Below are positions 1 through 7,699 of a DNA stretch of 64,000 nucleotides, in pieces. Positions within the stretch are counted from its first letter, which is position 1, and the number at the start of each line of letters is the position of its first letter. Source of the DNA: Corallococcus sp. NCRR (lineage in GTDB: Bacteria > Myxococcota > Myxococcia > Myxococcales > Myxococcaceae); contig NZ_CP114039.1 in assembly GCF_026965535.1 (NCBI RefSeq), positions 2,542,001-2,606,000 on the forward strand, written 5' to 3'. The position numbers and the translations under genes are program-made. The notes beneath the pieces are model-generated. The model was not told where the DNA came from. It made no database searches and was given only the letters and a program-made list of their open reading frames with translations.

Positions 1-232
1 CCTCCAGCGTGTGGATGGCCTGCACGCTTTCGAACGACCGGGGCAGCAGGTCCACCAGGTTCGCGTTGAGGGTCAGGTGTCGCGCGGACAGAAGCCCCAC
101 GACGGACAGCACGAGCGCGCAGACGAGCGCCGTGAAGGGCCGGCGGTGGTTGTGCGCGGCCAGCGCACCCATCGTGCGCTCCATCCGGAGCATCCACGTG
201 CGCTCCGCTGCTGACGACGGGTTCGAGGCCAT
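1..232 (-). CDS. MMPL/RND-family exporter, N-terminal part only
   Basis: Only the first 77 codons lie in the window; the gene runs off the left edge. Reading leftward from the ATG at 232, the protein contains MGALAAHNHRRPF, one hydrophobic helix, then LTLNANLVDLLPRSFESVQA. This aligns residue for residue with the start of the exporter that begins at 610 (MGSLAARSHQRPW, then LRLNADLANLLPKSFQSVQD), so the two are divergently transcribed paralogues. The start is supported by GGGAGG at 246-241, eight bases upstream. By family it would be an inner-membrane proton-driven exporter of lipids or other hydrophobic molecules. The substrate cannot be told from this fragment. Confidence 0.8.
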   Translation of the reverse strand, partial: MASNPSSAAERTWMLRMERTMGALAAHNHRRPFTALVCALVLSVVGLLSARHLTLNANLVDLLPRSFESVQAIHTLE

Positions 233-609
233 CGACCATGCCTCCCAGCGGCGCCTGCCTCCTGGCAGGGCCCATGTCGAAGCAGAAGCTGGCCATGCCG
301 CGATCCTCCGACACGGCGGCCCGAGGGGTCGCTCCGCCCGTCCGCCAAGGCCGGAAGGGTGGGGCAAAATGCCTCAATCCCCAGAGGAGAAGCGGATCCC
401 CTGGCGGGCTTCGCGCCCGGGCGGCATACATGGCGGCGTTTGTTGATGCGCCCCTTGTTCCCCATGCCGGGCATGCGGCCGGTGGAGGCCCCGGGCCGAT
501 GCCTGGACGCACGGTGGCCCGAGGCATATACGCGTGAGCGGCCCGGTTCGTTCGGGCTCAAGGTTGTCCCCGGCCGTCAGGCGCGGGCTTTCAGCAGGAA
601 ATCACATCC
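233..609. other. Intergenic region between divergent exporter genes
   Basis: This 377-base region separates two divergent MMPL genes and must hold both promoters and ribosome-binding sites. The minus-strand site GGGAGG (246-241) is clear, and AGGAAA just before 610 serves the plus-strand gene. I see no convincing -35/-10 pair on either strand. There is a short dyad (CATGCCGGGCATG, about 464-476). The open frames crossing the region lack a ribosome-binding site and family resemblance, and I regard them as chance frames in GC-rich DNA. Confidence 0.5.
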
Positions 610-3099
610 ATGAGTGAGACGCGGTGGTCCGGACGGTTCGAGGCGGCGATGGGCTCCCTGGCGGCCCGCAGCCACCAGAGGCCCTGGGTGGCGTTGTTCG
701 TGACGCTGGTCCTCACGGGCCTGGGCACCTTCTTCGCACGCGACCTGCGCCTCAACGCGGACCTGGCGAACCTGCTGCCCAAGTCGTTCCAGTCCGTCCA
801 GGACCTGGAGAAGCTGCGCACGCGCTTCGGCGGCCAGGGCAACGTGGTGGTGGCCGGCATCGGCGCGGAGCCGGAGCAGCTCCAGCAGTTCGTGGATGAC
901 ATGGCGCCGAAGCTGGCGACGCTGTCGGAGATCCGCTTCGTCAACGCGCAGCGGCCCAGCCAGTTCTTCGACGAGCGCGGCCTCTACTACGTGGACCTGC
1001 CGGACCTGAAGACCATCGAGCAGCGCATCGACGCACGCTTCGCGTGGGAGAAGGAGCAGGCCAACCCGCTCTTCGTGCGCCTGGAGGAAGAGGCGCCCCC
1101 GTCGCTGGACTTCAGCGACATCCAGAAGAAGTACACCGGCGGCGCGAACATGCGGCTCGCGGGGCAGGGGAGCACGTACTACCTGGATCCGCAGGAGCGC
1201 ATGGTGGTGATGCTCCTCAAGGCCAGGGGCTCCTCCGCGGACCTGGGCTACTCCAAGACGGTCATCTCCCAGGTGGAGGACTACCTGGCGAAGCAGGACC
1301 TGTCGAAGTACGGCCCCGGCTTCCACACGGCCGTCACCGGCACGTTCAAGAAGAAGATCGACCAGCAGGCGGTCATCACCGGCGACCTGGCGCGCGCGTC
1401 CACGCTGGCGCTGGTGCTGCTGCTGGCCTACCTCATCTTCCACTTCCGCAGCGGCCTGTCCGTGGGCCTCACCATGGTGCCGGTGGTCGCGGGCCTCGCG
1501 TGGACCTACGGCTTCGTGGGCATCGCGTACGGGCAGGTGAACCTCCTGACGGGCTTCCTCGCGGCGGTGCTGGGCGGCCTGGGCGTGGAGCACGGCATCC
1601 ACCTGTTGGGGCGGTGGGGCACGCTGCGCTCGGAGGGCATGACGTCCGAGGAGGCGGTGCGGGAGACGTTCCGGCACACGGGCTTCTCCGCGCTCATCTC
1701 CGCGCTGGTGGCGGCGCTCACGTTCCTCAGCCTGTCGTGGTCGGAGTTCAGGGCGTTCCACGAGTTCGGCGTCATCGCCGCGGTGGGCATGATGGTGAGC
1801 GTGGCGTCGTACCTGCTCATCCTGCCGGCGCTGCTGGGGCTGGTGTCGCGCTGGGGCTGGGTGCCGCGCGAGCACTCGTCGCAGTCCGGGCCCATGGCGA
1901 TGCTCGCGCGCTTCCTGCCGCGCCACTACCGCGCGGTGGCCATCGTCATCGGCGTGGTGCTGGTGGGGCTCATCAGCCAGGCGTACCGGGTGAGCTTCAA
2001 CTACGACTCCACGAAGCTGGATGACGTGTCGCTGCCGAGCGTGCGGCTGGACCGGCGCATCGACCACATCCTGGGCTATTCGGCGACGCCGGTGGTGGTG
2101 CTGACGGACTCGGAGTCGATGGAGCGCGAGGTGGTCAAGCAGCTCCAGGCGCGCAAGGAGAAGTTCGGCAAGGACTCCACCATCGACTTCGTGGGCGCGC
2201 TGGAGGACCTGGTGCCCCCGCAGCAGGCGGAGAAGCACGCGCTGCTCCAGTCCATCCACAAGAAGCTCCAGCGCATCGACCCGGAGCGCGTGGACAAGGC
2301 CCAGCGCGACGACCTGGTGCGCGCGGTGAAGATGACGGCCGCGCAGCCCTTCACGCGCGAGGACCTGCCGGTGGGCCTGCGACGCCAGTTCGAGCCCGCG
2401 GCCGGCCAGAAGGGCGGCGTGGTGCTCGTCTACGCGAACGTGAGCCTGTCGGACGGCGCGGGCACGCGGCGCTTCACCAAGGAGGTCCGCAACCTCCAGA
2501 TGCCAGACGGCAGCCAGGTGTCCGCGGCGGGCGAGGCGCTCATCCTGGCGGACATCCTGGACATGGTGGCCTCCGAGGGCCCGCGCATCCTGGTGGCCGC
2601 GGTGGTCAGCGTCTTCCTGGCCATGTGGCTGACGCTGGGCTCCCTGCGCAACGCGGTCATCTGCATGCTGCCCACGCTGCTCTCCATCGCGGCGCTGGTG
2701 GGCCTGATGTCCCTCATGGGCCTGCAGTTCAACTACCTGAACATCGTCGTCATCCCGGTGCTCATCGGAACGACGGTGGACGCGGGCGTGCACCTGATTG
2801 AGCGCCTGGGCGAGCCGGGCGCGGACTTCGTCACCGTCTACGCGGAGACGGGCCGGGCCATCACGGGCGGCCTGCTCACGAGCGCCATCGGCTTCCTGGC
2901 GCTCGTGTTCGCCAAGCACCCGGGCCTCAACTCCATTGGCGACCTGGCCAACCTGGGCTTCGCGGTGAACATGGTCATCGTGCTGGTGGGCTTCCCCGCG
3001 CTGCTCCTGCTGGTGGACCGCTGGCGCAACAAGCACAGCAGCGCCACGTCCACCCCGGCGCCCGGCGGCGACGAGAGCCAGCGCCCCGCGGAGAGCTGA
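610..3099 (+). CDS. MMPL/SSD-type RND family transporter
   Basis: An 829-residue inner-membrane protein with the duplicated RND layout: TM1 at about 24-44, a periplasmic domain, a five-helix block at about 260-415, a second periplasmic domain and a last helix block at about 658-805. It belongs to the MMPL/sterol-sensing exporters, which include the hopanoid transporter HpnN. The mid-membrane motif is GTTVDAGVHL in the second half but GLGVEHGIHL in the first, so one proton-relay acid is Glu rather than Asp. AGGAAA precedes the ATG by about ten bases. A strong terminator follows at 3129-3161, so it is probably transcribed alone, divergently from its paralogue at the left edge. The substrate is unknown; lipid export is a family-level guess. 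Confidence 0.85.
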   Translation: MSETRWSGRFEAAMGSLAARSHQRPWVALFVTLVLTGLGTFFARDLRLNADLANLLPKSFQSVQDLEKLRTRFGGQGNVVVAGIGAEPEQLQQFVDDMAPKLATLSEIRFVNAQRPSQFFDERGLYYVDLPDLKTIEQRIDARFAWEKEQANPLFVRLEEEAPPSLDFSDIQKKYTGGANMRLAGQGSTYYLDPQERMVVMLLKARGSSADLGYSKTVISQVEDYLAKQDLSKYGPGFHTAVTGTFKKKIDQQAVITGDLARASTLALVLLLAYLIFHFRSGLSVGLTMVPVVAGLAWTYGFVGIAYGQVNLLTGFLAAVLGGLGVEHGIHLLGRWGTLRSEGMTSEEAVRETFRHTGFSALISALVAALTFLSLSWSEFRAFHEFGVIAAVGMMVSVASYLLILPALLGLVSRWGWVPREHSSQSGPMAMLARFLPRHYRAVAIVIGVVLVGLISQAYRVSFNYDSTKLDDVSLPSVRLDRRIDHILGYSATPVVVLTDSESMEREVVKQLQARKEKFGKDSTIDFVGALEDLVPPQQAEKHALLQSIHKKLQRIDPERVDKAQRDDLVRAVKMTAAQPFTREDLPVGLRRQFEPAAGQKGGVVLVYANVSLSDGAGTRRFTKEVRNLQMPDGSQVSAAGEALILADILDMVASEGPRILVAAVVSVFLAMWLTLGSLRNAVICMLPTLLSIAALVGLMSLMGLQFNYLNIVVIPVLIGTTVDAGVHLIERLGEPGADFVTVYAETGRAITGGLLTSAIGFLALVFAKHPGLNSIGDLANLGFAVNMVIVLVGFPALLLLVDRWRNKHSSATSTPAPGGDESQRPAES

Positions 3100-3128
3100 T
3101 CCGCGCGAAGCAGGCCCGTGCAGGCAGG

Positions 3129-3161
3129 AAGGCCCCGGCATCGTACGCCGGGGCCTTTTTT
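3129..3161 (+). terminator. Rho-independent terminator
   Basis: A perfect 11-bp stem, AAGGCCCCGGC (3129-3139) pairing with GCCGGGGCCTT (3147-3157), with a seven-base loop and a run of six T (3156-3161). It ends the exporter transcript 30 bases after the stop codon. Confidence 0.9.
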
Positions 3162-3297
3162 CATGGCGTCCGGAGGGGCCGGGGCCGGTCCGCAAGCCGA
3201 CACCGCGGAGGGACGGACGGGCATGGGCACCCGGCTGTCTCCGGCCCAATCTTCACCCGGTATGGGGCGCCCATACTTCAGGCATCAATCCGGCCGG

Positions 3298-3933
3298 ATG
3301 TTCGAGAACGCCTTCATGGAGGCAGCCTCGAAGCTGCACCCGGCGGTTCCGGTCCTCCTCTACATCCCGCTCACGGTGGGCCTGCTCGCGTGGGGCCTCT
3401 GGGGGGGACGGACGACCGTGGGGATGAGCGTCCTGTTCATCCCGTTGGGCCTGCTGACGTGGATCGTCATGGAGTACGGCATCCACCGGTTCTTCTTCCA
3501 TTGGGAGGGCAAGGGCCCGCTCACCCAGCGGGTGCATGAGATTGCCCACGGCTACCACCACAAGTACCCGGACGACGCCCAGCGGCTGGTGATGCCGCTC
3601 ATCGTCACCGTCCCGCTGTCGTCCCTCATCGGGGTGTCGCTGTGGATGGTGGGGCGTCCGGCGCAGATGCTCCCGTACTTCGTGGGCATCGTCTGGGGCT
3701 ACGTGACCTACGACACGCTCCACTGGGCCACGCACCACCGCACGCCGCGCACGGCCTGGGGCAAGGCGCTGCGAGCGCACCACATGGCGCACCACTTCGC
3801 GACGCCGGACCGCAACTTCGGCATCAGCAACCGGTGGATGGACTCGCTGATGGGGAGCGGCGGACGGCGGCCCGCGAACGAAGCGTCGCGCGGCGAAGCG
3901 CCTCCCAAGGACGGCGCCGGCGTGAGGCCCTGA
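3298..3933 (+). CDS. Fatty acid hydroxylase family protein (FA2H/SCS7-like)
   Basis: A 211-residue membrane protein of the fatty acid hydroxylase/sterol desaturase superfamily. It has two hydrophobic blocks (about 17-58 and 97-140) and a full set of di-iron histidine motifs: H63-x4-H68, HEIAHGYHH (80-88), HWATHH (142-147) and HHMAHH (161-166). The order and short length resemble the catalytic domain of FA2H/Scs7, which 2-hydroxylates the N-acyl chain of ceramides in eukaryotes. The frame is open further upstream, but that would start inside the terminator at 3129-3161, so I place the start at 3298; 3262 is also possible. It converges with the inositol-lipid operon, ending ten bases from its last gene, which hints at a ceramide substrate. 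Carotenoid hydroxylase is a less likely alternative. Confidence 0.75.
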   Translation: MFENAFMEAASKLHPAVPVLLYIPLTVGLLAWGLWGGRTTVGMSVLFIPLGLLTWIVMEYGIHRFFFHWEGKGPLTQRVHEIAHGYHHKYPDDAQRLVMPLIVTVPLSSLIGVSLWMVGRPAQMLPYFVGIVWGYVTYDTLHWATHHRTPRTAWGKALRAHHMAHHFATPDRNFGISNRWMDSLMGSGGRRPANEASRGEAPPKDGAGVRP

Positions 3934-3943
3934 GGCGGGGAGC

Positions 3944-4525
3944 CTAGGCGGCCTTCTCCGGCACGCCCGTCCACGCGGCCACGAAGTCCGCGAGCCCCCG
4001 CAGCTGCCGGTCGTTGAGGGTCGCCTGCCAGCGCGCGTGGCGCACCGCCCGGTACGCCTCCGGCGCGTCCCAGCCGCGTGCCACCATCACCGCCAGCCCC
4101 ATCAGCGGCCCGCGTCCCACGCCGTGCTCGCAGTGCGCGTACAGCACGCCGCCCGCGTCCAGCCGGGGCAGCGCCCAGCGCACGCCTTGCGACAGCTGCT
4201 CCACGGACGGGGGATAGCGGTCCGTCACCGGCAGGTGGAGCAGCTCGATGCCCAGCGCCGCCAGCGCCTCGCGGTCGTCCCAGCGCTCCGCGCGCAGGTC
4301 GATGACGCAGGTGATGCCCCGGGCCTTCAACTCGCCGTAGCGCGCGCGGGACACGCTGCCGCCCACGTGCAGCCACGGGTTCACCTGGGACACGTTGAGG
4401 GCGCGCTTGCCGGGCAGCTTGGTGGTCCACTCCACCCCGCGCGCCACCACCCGCAGCACCTGCTTGCGCACGAACCCCCGGACCCCGGGGACGTGATGCA
4501 CCGACCGCAGCAACGACTCGCTCAC
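3944..4525 (-). CDS. Dual-specificity / PTP-like phosphatase
   Basis: A 193-residue phosphatase with the Cys-based loop HCEHGVGR: catalytic C132 and R138, the CX5R signature. A candidate general-acid Asp is D102 in PVTDRYPP. The overall form WLHVGGSVSRA...GITCVIDLRAE is typical of small dual-specificity phosphatases such as PTPMT1, which dephosphorylates the lipid phosphatidylglycerophosphate. It is the last gene of the five-gene operon, 19 bases after the Svf1-like gene, with a GTG start at 4525 preceded by AGGGG. From this context I infer that it removes the 3-phosphate from phosphatidylinositol phosphate, giving phosphatidylinositol. A protein-tyrosine phosphatase role cannot be excluded. 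There is no signal peptide, so it is cytoplasmic or on the inner membrane face. Confidence 0.8.
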   Translation of the reverse strand: MSESLLRSVHHVPGVRGFVRKQVLRVVARGVEWTTKLPGKRALNVSQVNPWLHVGGSVSRARYGELKARGITCVIDLRAERWDDREALAALGIELLHLPVTDRYPPSVEQLSQGVRWALPRLDAGGVLYAHCEHGVGRGPLMGLAVMVARGWDAPEAYRAVRHARWQATLNDRQLRGLADFVAAWTGVPEKAA

Positions 4526-4544
4526 GCTGAAAACCCCTGCTCCG

Positions 4545-5540
4545 CTACTCGCCTTCCAACGTCACTTCCATCAGGCCGTCCACCGGCGCCTTGCCCGGAC
4601 GCTCCATCACGCCCCGCAGCAGGTACGTCACCGGCGAGCCCACCACCGGCCGCACCAGCCCGCTCAGCACGCCCAGCGACTCCACCGGCGCGCTGCGCTG
4701 CAGAAGGGAGGTGCCGCGCAACGTCATCGCCGGCTTGCCGTCGCGGTCGGTGAGCTCCGCCCGCCACGTGCTCTTCTCCTTCGCTCCCGTCTGCGTGAGC
4801 GTGAAGGACTCCAGGAGCTTCGCGGCCCCCTTGTCCTCCCAGACGTACACGGGCGCGTAGTCGCCCTCCTGGCCCTCGCGCCCCAGCACCACCGCGTGCT
4901 GCGGCCCCTTGAGCGCACGGAAGCGCACCCAGCGCTTCGCGAGCTTCGCCGGCGCCACCGTGCTGCGCGAGTGGTCCGCGTACCCTCCGCCCGTCAGCAC
5001 CACCGCCGCCGTCTTGGGCGCCTGGAGCGTCACCTTCACGGGGCTGCCGCCCAGCAGCACCTCGTGGCGGTAGCGGTCCTTGCCGTTCTCCACCACGGAG
5101 CCCTCCGGCGACCACGGCTCGGGCTTCTTCGCGTACTCCAGCGTCACCCGGCCGTTGTCCAACGCCGCGTCCACCGTCAGGCCCGTGTCCGTCGCCCGGG
5201 CGGAGCACGTGCCCAGCTTCAGCGTGTCGCTGTCCGGGTCGTAGCTCCACTCCTTCGCGCCCAGGCGCGTCTGCGGCGCCCAGGCCGCCTTGCCCGGCCG
5301 CAGCACCGTGGCGCGGCAGATGCCCGTGCGCGACCCCGGCCCGATGTTCGTCACCGACAGGTTCACCGTCACGTAGGTGCCGTCGTCCGCGTCCGCGACG
5401 AAGGAGAAGCTCTCCCCGTACCGATCGCTGGAGTCCAACGACACCTTCAACACGCCACCCGCCGCCGCCACCCCTGGGAGCGAAAGCAGGGCCCCCACCA
5501 GCAGGGCCCTCAAGCCGCGGGCGAGCGCGTCACGCCGCAT
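4545..5540 (-). CDS. Secreted protein, possible Svf1/CrtC-type lipocalin
   Basis: A 331-residue protein with a Sec signal peptide (residues 1 to about 27, ending GVAAAGG). Two stretches resemble the Svf1/AttH/CrtC double-lipocalin family: an early ESFSFVADADDGTYVTVN segment (44-60) and a later GGGYADHSRSTVAPAKLAKR segment (184-203) continuing WVRFRALKG. In that family the second lipocalin carries a similar xGYxDH...RW pattern. Its ATG overlaps the end of the phosphatidyltransferase gene by 11 bases, so translation is coupled. Yeast Svf1 has been reported to bind and move ceramides, which would fit a lipid-carrier role here. The family call comes from pattern only and is moderate; otherwise this is a secreted protein of unknown function in a lipid operon. 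Confidence 0.55.
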   Translation of the reverse strand: MRRDALARGLRALLVGALLSLPGVAAAGGVLKVSLDSSDRYGESFSFVADADDGTYVTVNLSVTNIGPGSRTGICRATVLRPGKAAWAPQTRLGAKEWSYDPDSDTLKLGTCSARATDTGLTVDAALDNGRVTLEYAKKPEPWSPEGSVVENGKDRYRHEVLLGGSPVKVTLQAPKTAAVVLTGGGYADHSRSTVAPAKLAKRWVRFRALKGPQHAVVLGREGQEGDYAPVYVWEDKGAAKLLESFTLTQTGAKEKSTWRAELTDRDGKPAMTLRGTSLLQRSAPVESLGVLSGLVRPVVGSPVTYLLRGVMERPGKAPVDGLMEVTLEGE

Positions 5541-6771
5541 GGGGCCGCTGCTCCAGGAGCTCGTCCGAGGTGTCGTTGAAGACGTAGTCGCGCTGCAGGG
5601 GCAGGTTCCACGCGAAGTACACGACGCCGCGCACCACCCACCAGCCCAGCGCGTACGCCAGCTGCGGGTGCAGCGTGAGCAGCGCCACGCCGCCCGCGTT
5701 GAGCAGGGCGCTGGTCGCGCTCACCAGCGTGTAGCGCGCCAGCTGCGGCGCCACCGCCCCCTGGCTGCGGAAGGTGATGAGCCGGTTGAGGGTGTAGTTC
5801 ACCACGCCGCCCAGCACGCAGCCGGCCACCGTGGCCCACACCGGGGAGAGGCCTCCCCACTCCACCATGCCCAGCACCGCCACGAAGTCCACCGCCGTGG
5901 CGATGGCGCCCGCCGCCGCGTTGAAGCCGAACAGCGCCACGCCCGAGCGCTGCTTCACCGGCTTCTTGGGCGTCAGGGCCCGCACCAGCGTGCGGAAGCG
6001 CGACACCGCCGTGACGTTGCTCAGGATGGCCACGAAGACGAGGCCCGCCACCGCCAGCCAGTGCATGGGGTGCTTCTCCTGCGGCCAGAACAGCGCCTCC
6101 AGGATGGGGGACAGCGCCGTGCCCACGCCCAGGAACAGCACCCGCTCCAGCCGCTGCATCGCGCCGTCGCGCACGCTCACGCCCAGGCCTTCACCCTTGG
6201 CGCGCACGTACGGCACCAGCGAGGAGCCCATCAGCGCGCCCAGCGCGGGCAAGAGCACCCAGGTGTCCCGGTAGTACCAGGCCAGGCCCATCAGGATGGC
6301 GGAGTCCACGTAACGGTCCAGCACGGAGTCCAGCGCCGCGCCCGCGGGGTTCGCCTCCTTGCGGGTGCGCGCCACGCGGCCGTCCATCACGTCCAGCACG
6401 CCCGCGAAGAGGAACAGCCAGCCGCCCAGCGCGAAGCGGCCCGCCGCCACCGCCACGCCGGACGACACGCCCAGCAGGCCCGACAGCATGGACAGCGCGT
6501 TGGCCGGCAGGCCCGAGCGCAGGAGCACCGTCCACAGGGGCTGGATGACCCAGAAGAAGTAGTGGCGCAGGAAGAAGCCCACCAGCACCGATTTGCCGCG
6601 CGTCAGCGTCTCCGCGTCCCGGGGGATGCCCTTGATGGCACACCGGATACAGAAGAGCACCAGGCCCACGAGGAAGTACGCGACCGCGAACAGCGCGGGC
6701 GCGAGCGCGGTCCAGATGCGCGCCGAAGGGGACAGGTCTCCACTCAGCAAGGCCAGCATGTTGTCATGCAC
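5530..6771 (-). CDS. CDP-alcohol phosphatidyltransferase fused to GtrA domain
   Basis: A 413-residue polytopic membrane protein with two domains. The N-terminal half carries the complete CDP-alcohol phosphotransferase signature D127-x2-DG-x2-AR-x8-G-x3-D-x3-D152, with all four metal-binding aspartates. Residues about 278-398 form a GtrA-type four-helix domain (GxxNYxLNRxxTF-like core near 322-335). The first domain should join CDP-diacylglycerol to an alcohol; next to inositol-phosphate synthase the likely product is phosphatidylinositol phosphate. GtrA proteins are linked to moving lipid-linked sugars across membranes, so the fusion may make and flip an inositol lipid. The start is GTG at 6771, with GGAGGG seven bases upstream, overlapping the PAP2 gene by eight bases; ATG 6759 is an alternative. 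Confidence 0.85.
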   Translation of the reverse strand: MHDNMLALLSGDLSPSARIWTALAPALFAVAYFLVGLVLFCIRCAIKGIPRDAETLTRGKSVLVGFFLRHYFFWVIQPLWTVLLRSGLPANALSMLSGLLGVSSGVAVAAGRFALGGWLFLFAGVLDVMDGRVARTRKEANPAGAALDSVLDRYVDSAILMGLAWYYRDTWVLLPALGALMGSSLVPYVRAKGEGLGVSVRDGAMQRLERVLFLGVGTALSPILEALFWPQEKHPMHWLAVAGLVFVAILSNVTAVSRFRTLVRALTPKKPVKQRSGVALFGFNAAAGAIATAVDFVAVLGMVEWGGLSPVWATVAGCVLGGVVNYTLNRLITFRSQGAVAPQLARYTLVSATSALLNAGGVALLTLHPQLAYALGWWVVRGVVYFAWNLPLQRDYVFNDTSDELLEQRPHAA

Positions 6772-7699
6772 GGGTGTTCCCTCCAGACGGCAGGGTCACG
6801 GGCGCCACTCCAGGCGCTTCCATGGCCCGTCTTGCGAAGACAGCCCTCACGACGACGAAGGCCACGACCGCCGCGGTGGCTCCCGCGAGCACGTCGAGGA
6901 CGTAGTGGTGCGTGAGATACACGGCGGAAAAAGCGACGAGCAGCGCGAACAAACCTGTGCCCACGCGCCACGCGGGGCCCTTGTGCCAGAGGACGAGCAC
7001 CATCATCAGCGGGTAGGCCGCGTGCAGCGACGGCATGGCCCCGAAGACGTTGGGGTTGCGGCCGTAGAAGTTCGCGAAGTAGTGGATGCCGAAGAAGGCA
7101 TCGAAGCGCGCGGTGCCCGCCGGACTGGGTGGCGCCGCCAGGTTCGCGAGCCCCGGCCCGTACTTCAGGATGTACCAGGGGGGAGCCGCGGGGTAGATGA
7201 CGTAGGTGACCACGCCAATGGCGTTCACCAGGAAGAAGGCCCAGCACAACTGTTCGAACCGCGCGTCCTTCTTGAAGAAGAACCACAGCGCCACGAGGAA
7301 GACCTCGTAGATGTAGGCCGCGTAGGCCCAGCCGCACAAAAGGTCCAACGGGGTGTTGGGGTGACGCGACCACCACTCGGGCCAGTGCGTGCCGCCCGGG
7401 GCGGGGAACAGCAGCTTCTCCAGGTTCCACAGGTCGCCGGTGTGGATGGTGCCGCGCACCCCCAGCCACAGCGCCTGGCTGTCCAGGATCATGCCGGTGA
7501 GCCACAGCGGAAACGCGCCGCGGAGGAACCGCCGCGGGCCGGCGCCGGCCCAGGCCAGCACCACCAGCAGCAGGTCCGCCGCGACGTGCTCCCACCGGAC
7601 CCTTCCGGTGGAGACGACCAGCGCGAAGTGGCCCGCCGCCATGACGGTGACGAGCCACTTGAACGCGGAGTCCTTCTTAGCGGGAGAGCGGGAGGTCAT
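6764..7699 (-). CDS. PAP2-superfamily transferase, Aur1-like (putative inositol-phosphoceramide synthase)
   Basis: A 311-residue membrane protein with about six to eight helices and the PAP2-superfamily-C motifs AMPSLHAAYP (221-230, with H226) and THHYVLD (263-269, with H265 and D269), plus YPAAPPWYI (169-177). This arrangement is that of Aur1 and bacterial inositol-phosphoceramide synthases, whose active site faces the extracytoplasmic side and moves inositol phosphate from phosphatidylinositol to ceramide. It overlaps the upstream inositol-phosphate synthase gene by 23 bases and the next gene by eight. Context favours the ceramide-phosphoinositol reaction over a plain lipid phosphate phosphatase. 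The latter remains possible because the motifs are shared. Confidence 0.75.
   Translation of the reverse strand: MTSRSPAKKDSAFKWLVTVMAAGHFALVVSTGRVRWEHVAADLLLVVLAWAGAGPRRFLRGAFPLWLTGMILDSQALWLGVRGTIHTGDLWNLEKLLFPAPGGTHWPEWWSRHPNTPLDLLCGWAYAAYIYEVFLVALWFFFKKDARFEQLCWAFFLVNAIGVVTYVIYPAAPPWYILKYGPGLANLAAPPSPAGTARFDAFFGIHYFANFYGRNPNVFGAMPSLHAAYPLMMVLVLWHKGPAWRVGTGLFALLVAFSAVYLTHHYVLDVLAGATAAVVAFVVVRAVFARRAMEAPGVAPVTLPSGGNTRA

Noticed and set aside
577-3249. An 890-codon open frame antisense to the exporter gene
   Set aside because: Its product is a run of Arg, His, Val and Gln with no family features; such frames arise opposite GC-rich genes with strong third-position bias.
3118-3297. Longer N-terminus for the fatty acid hydroxylase
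   Set aside because: It would begin inside a strong terminator and adds a Pro/Gly-rich stretch unlike the family.
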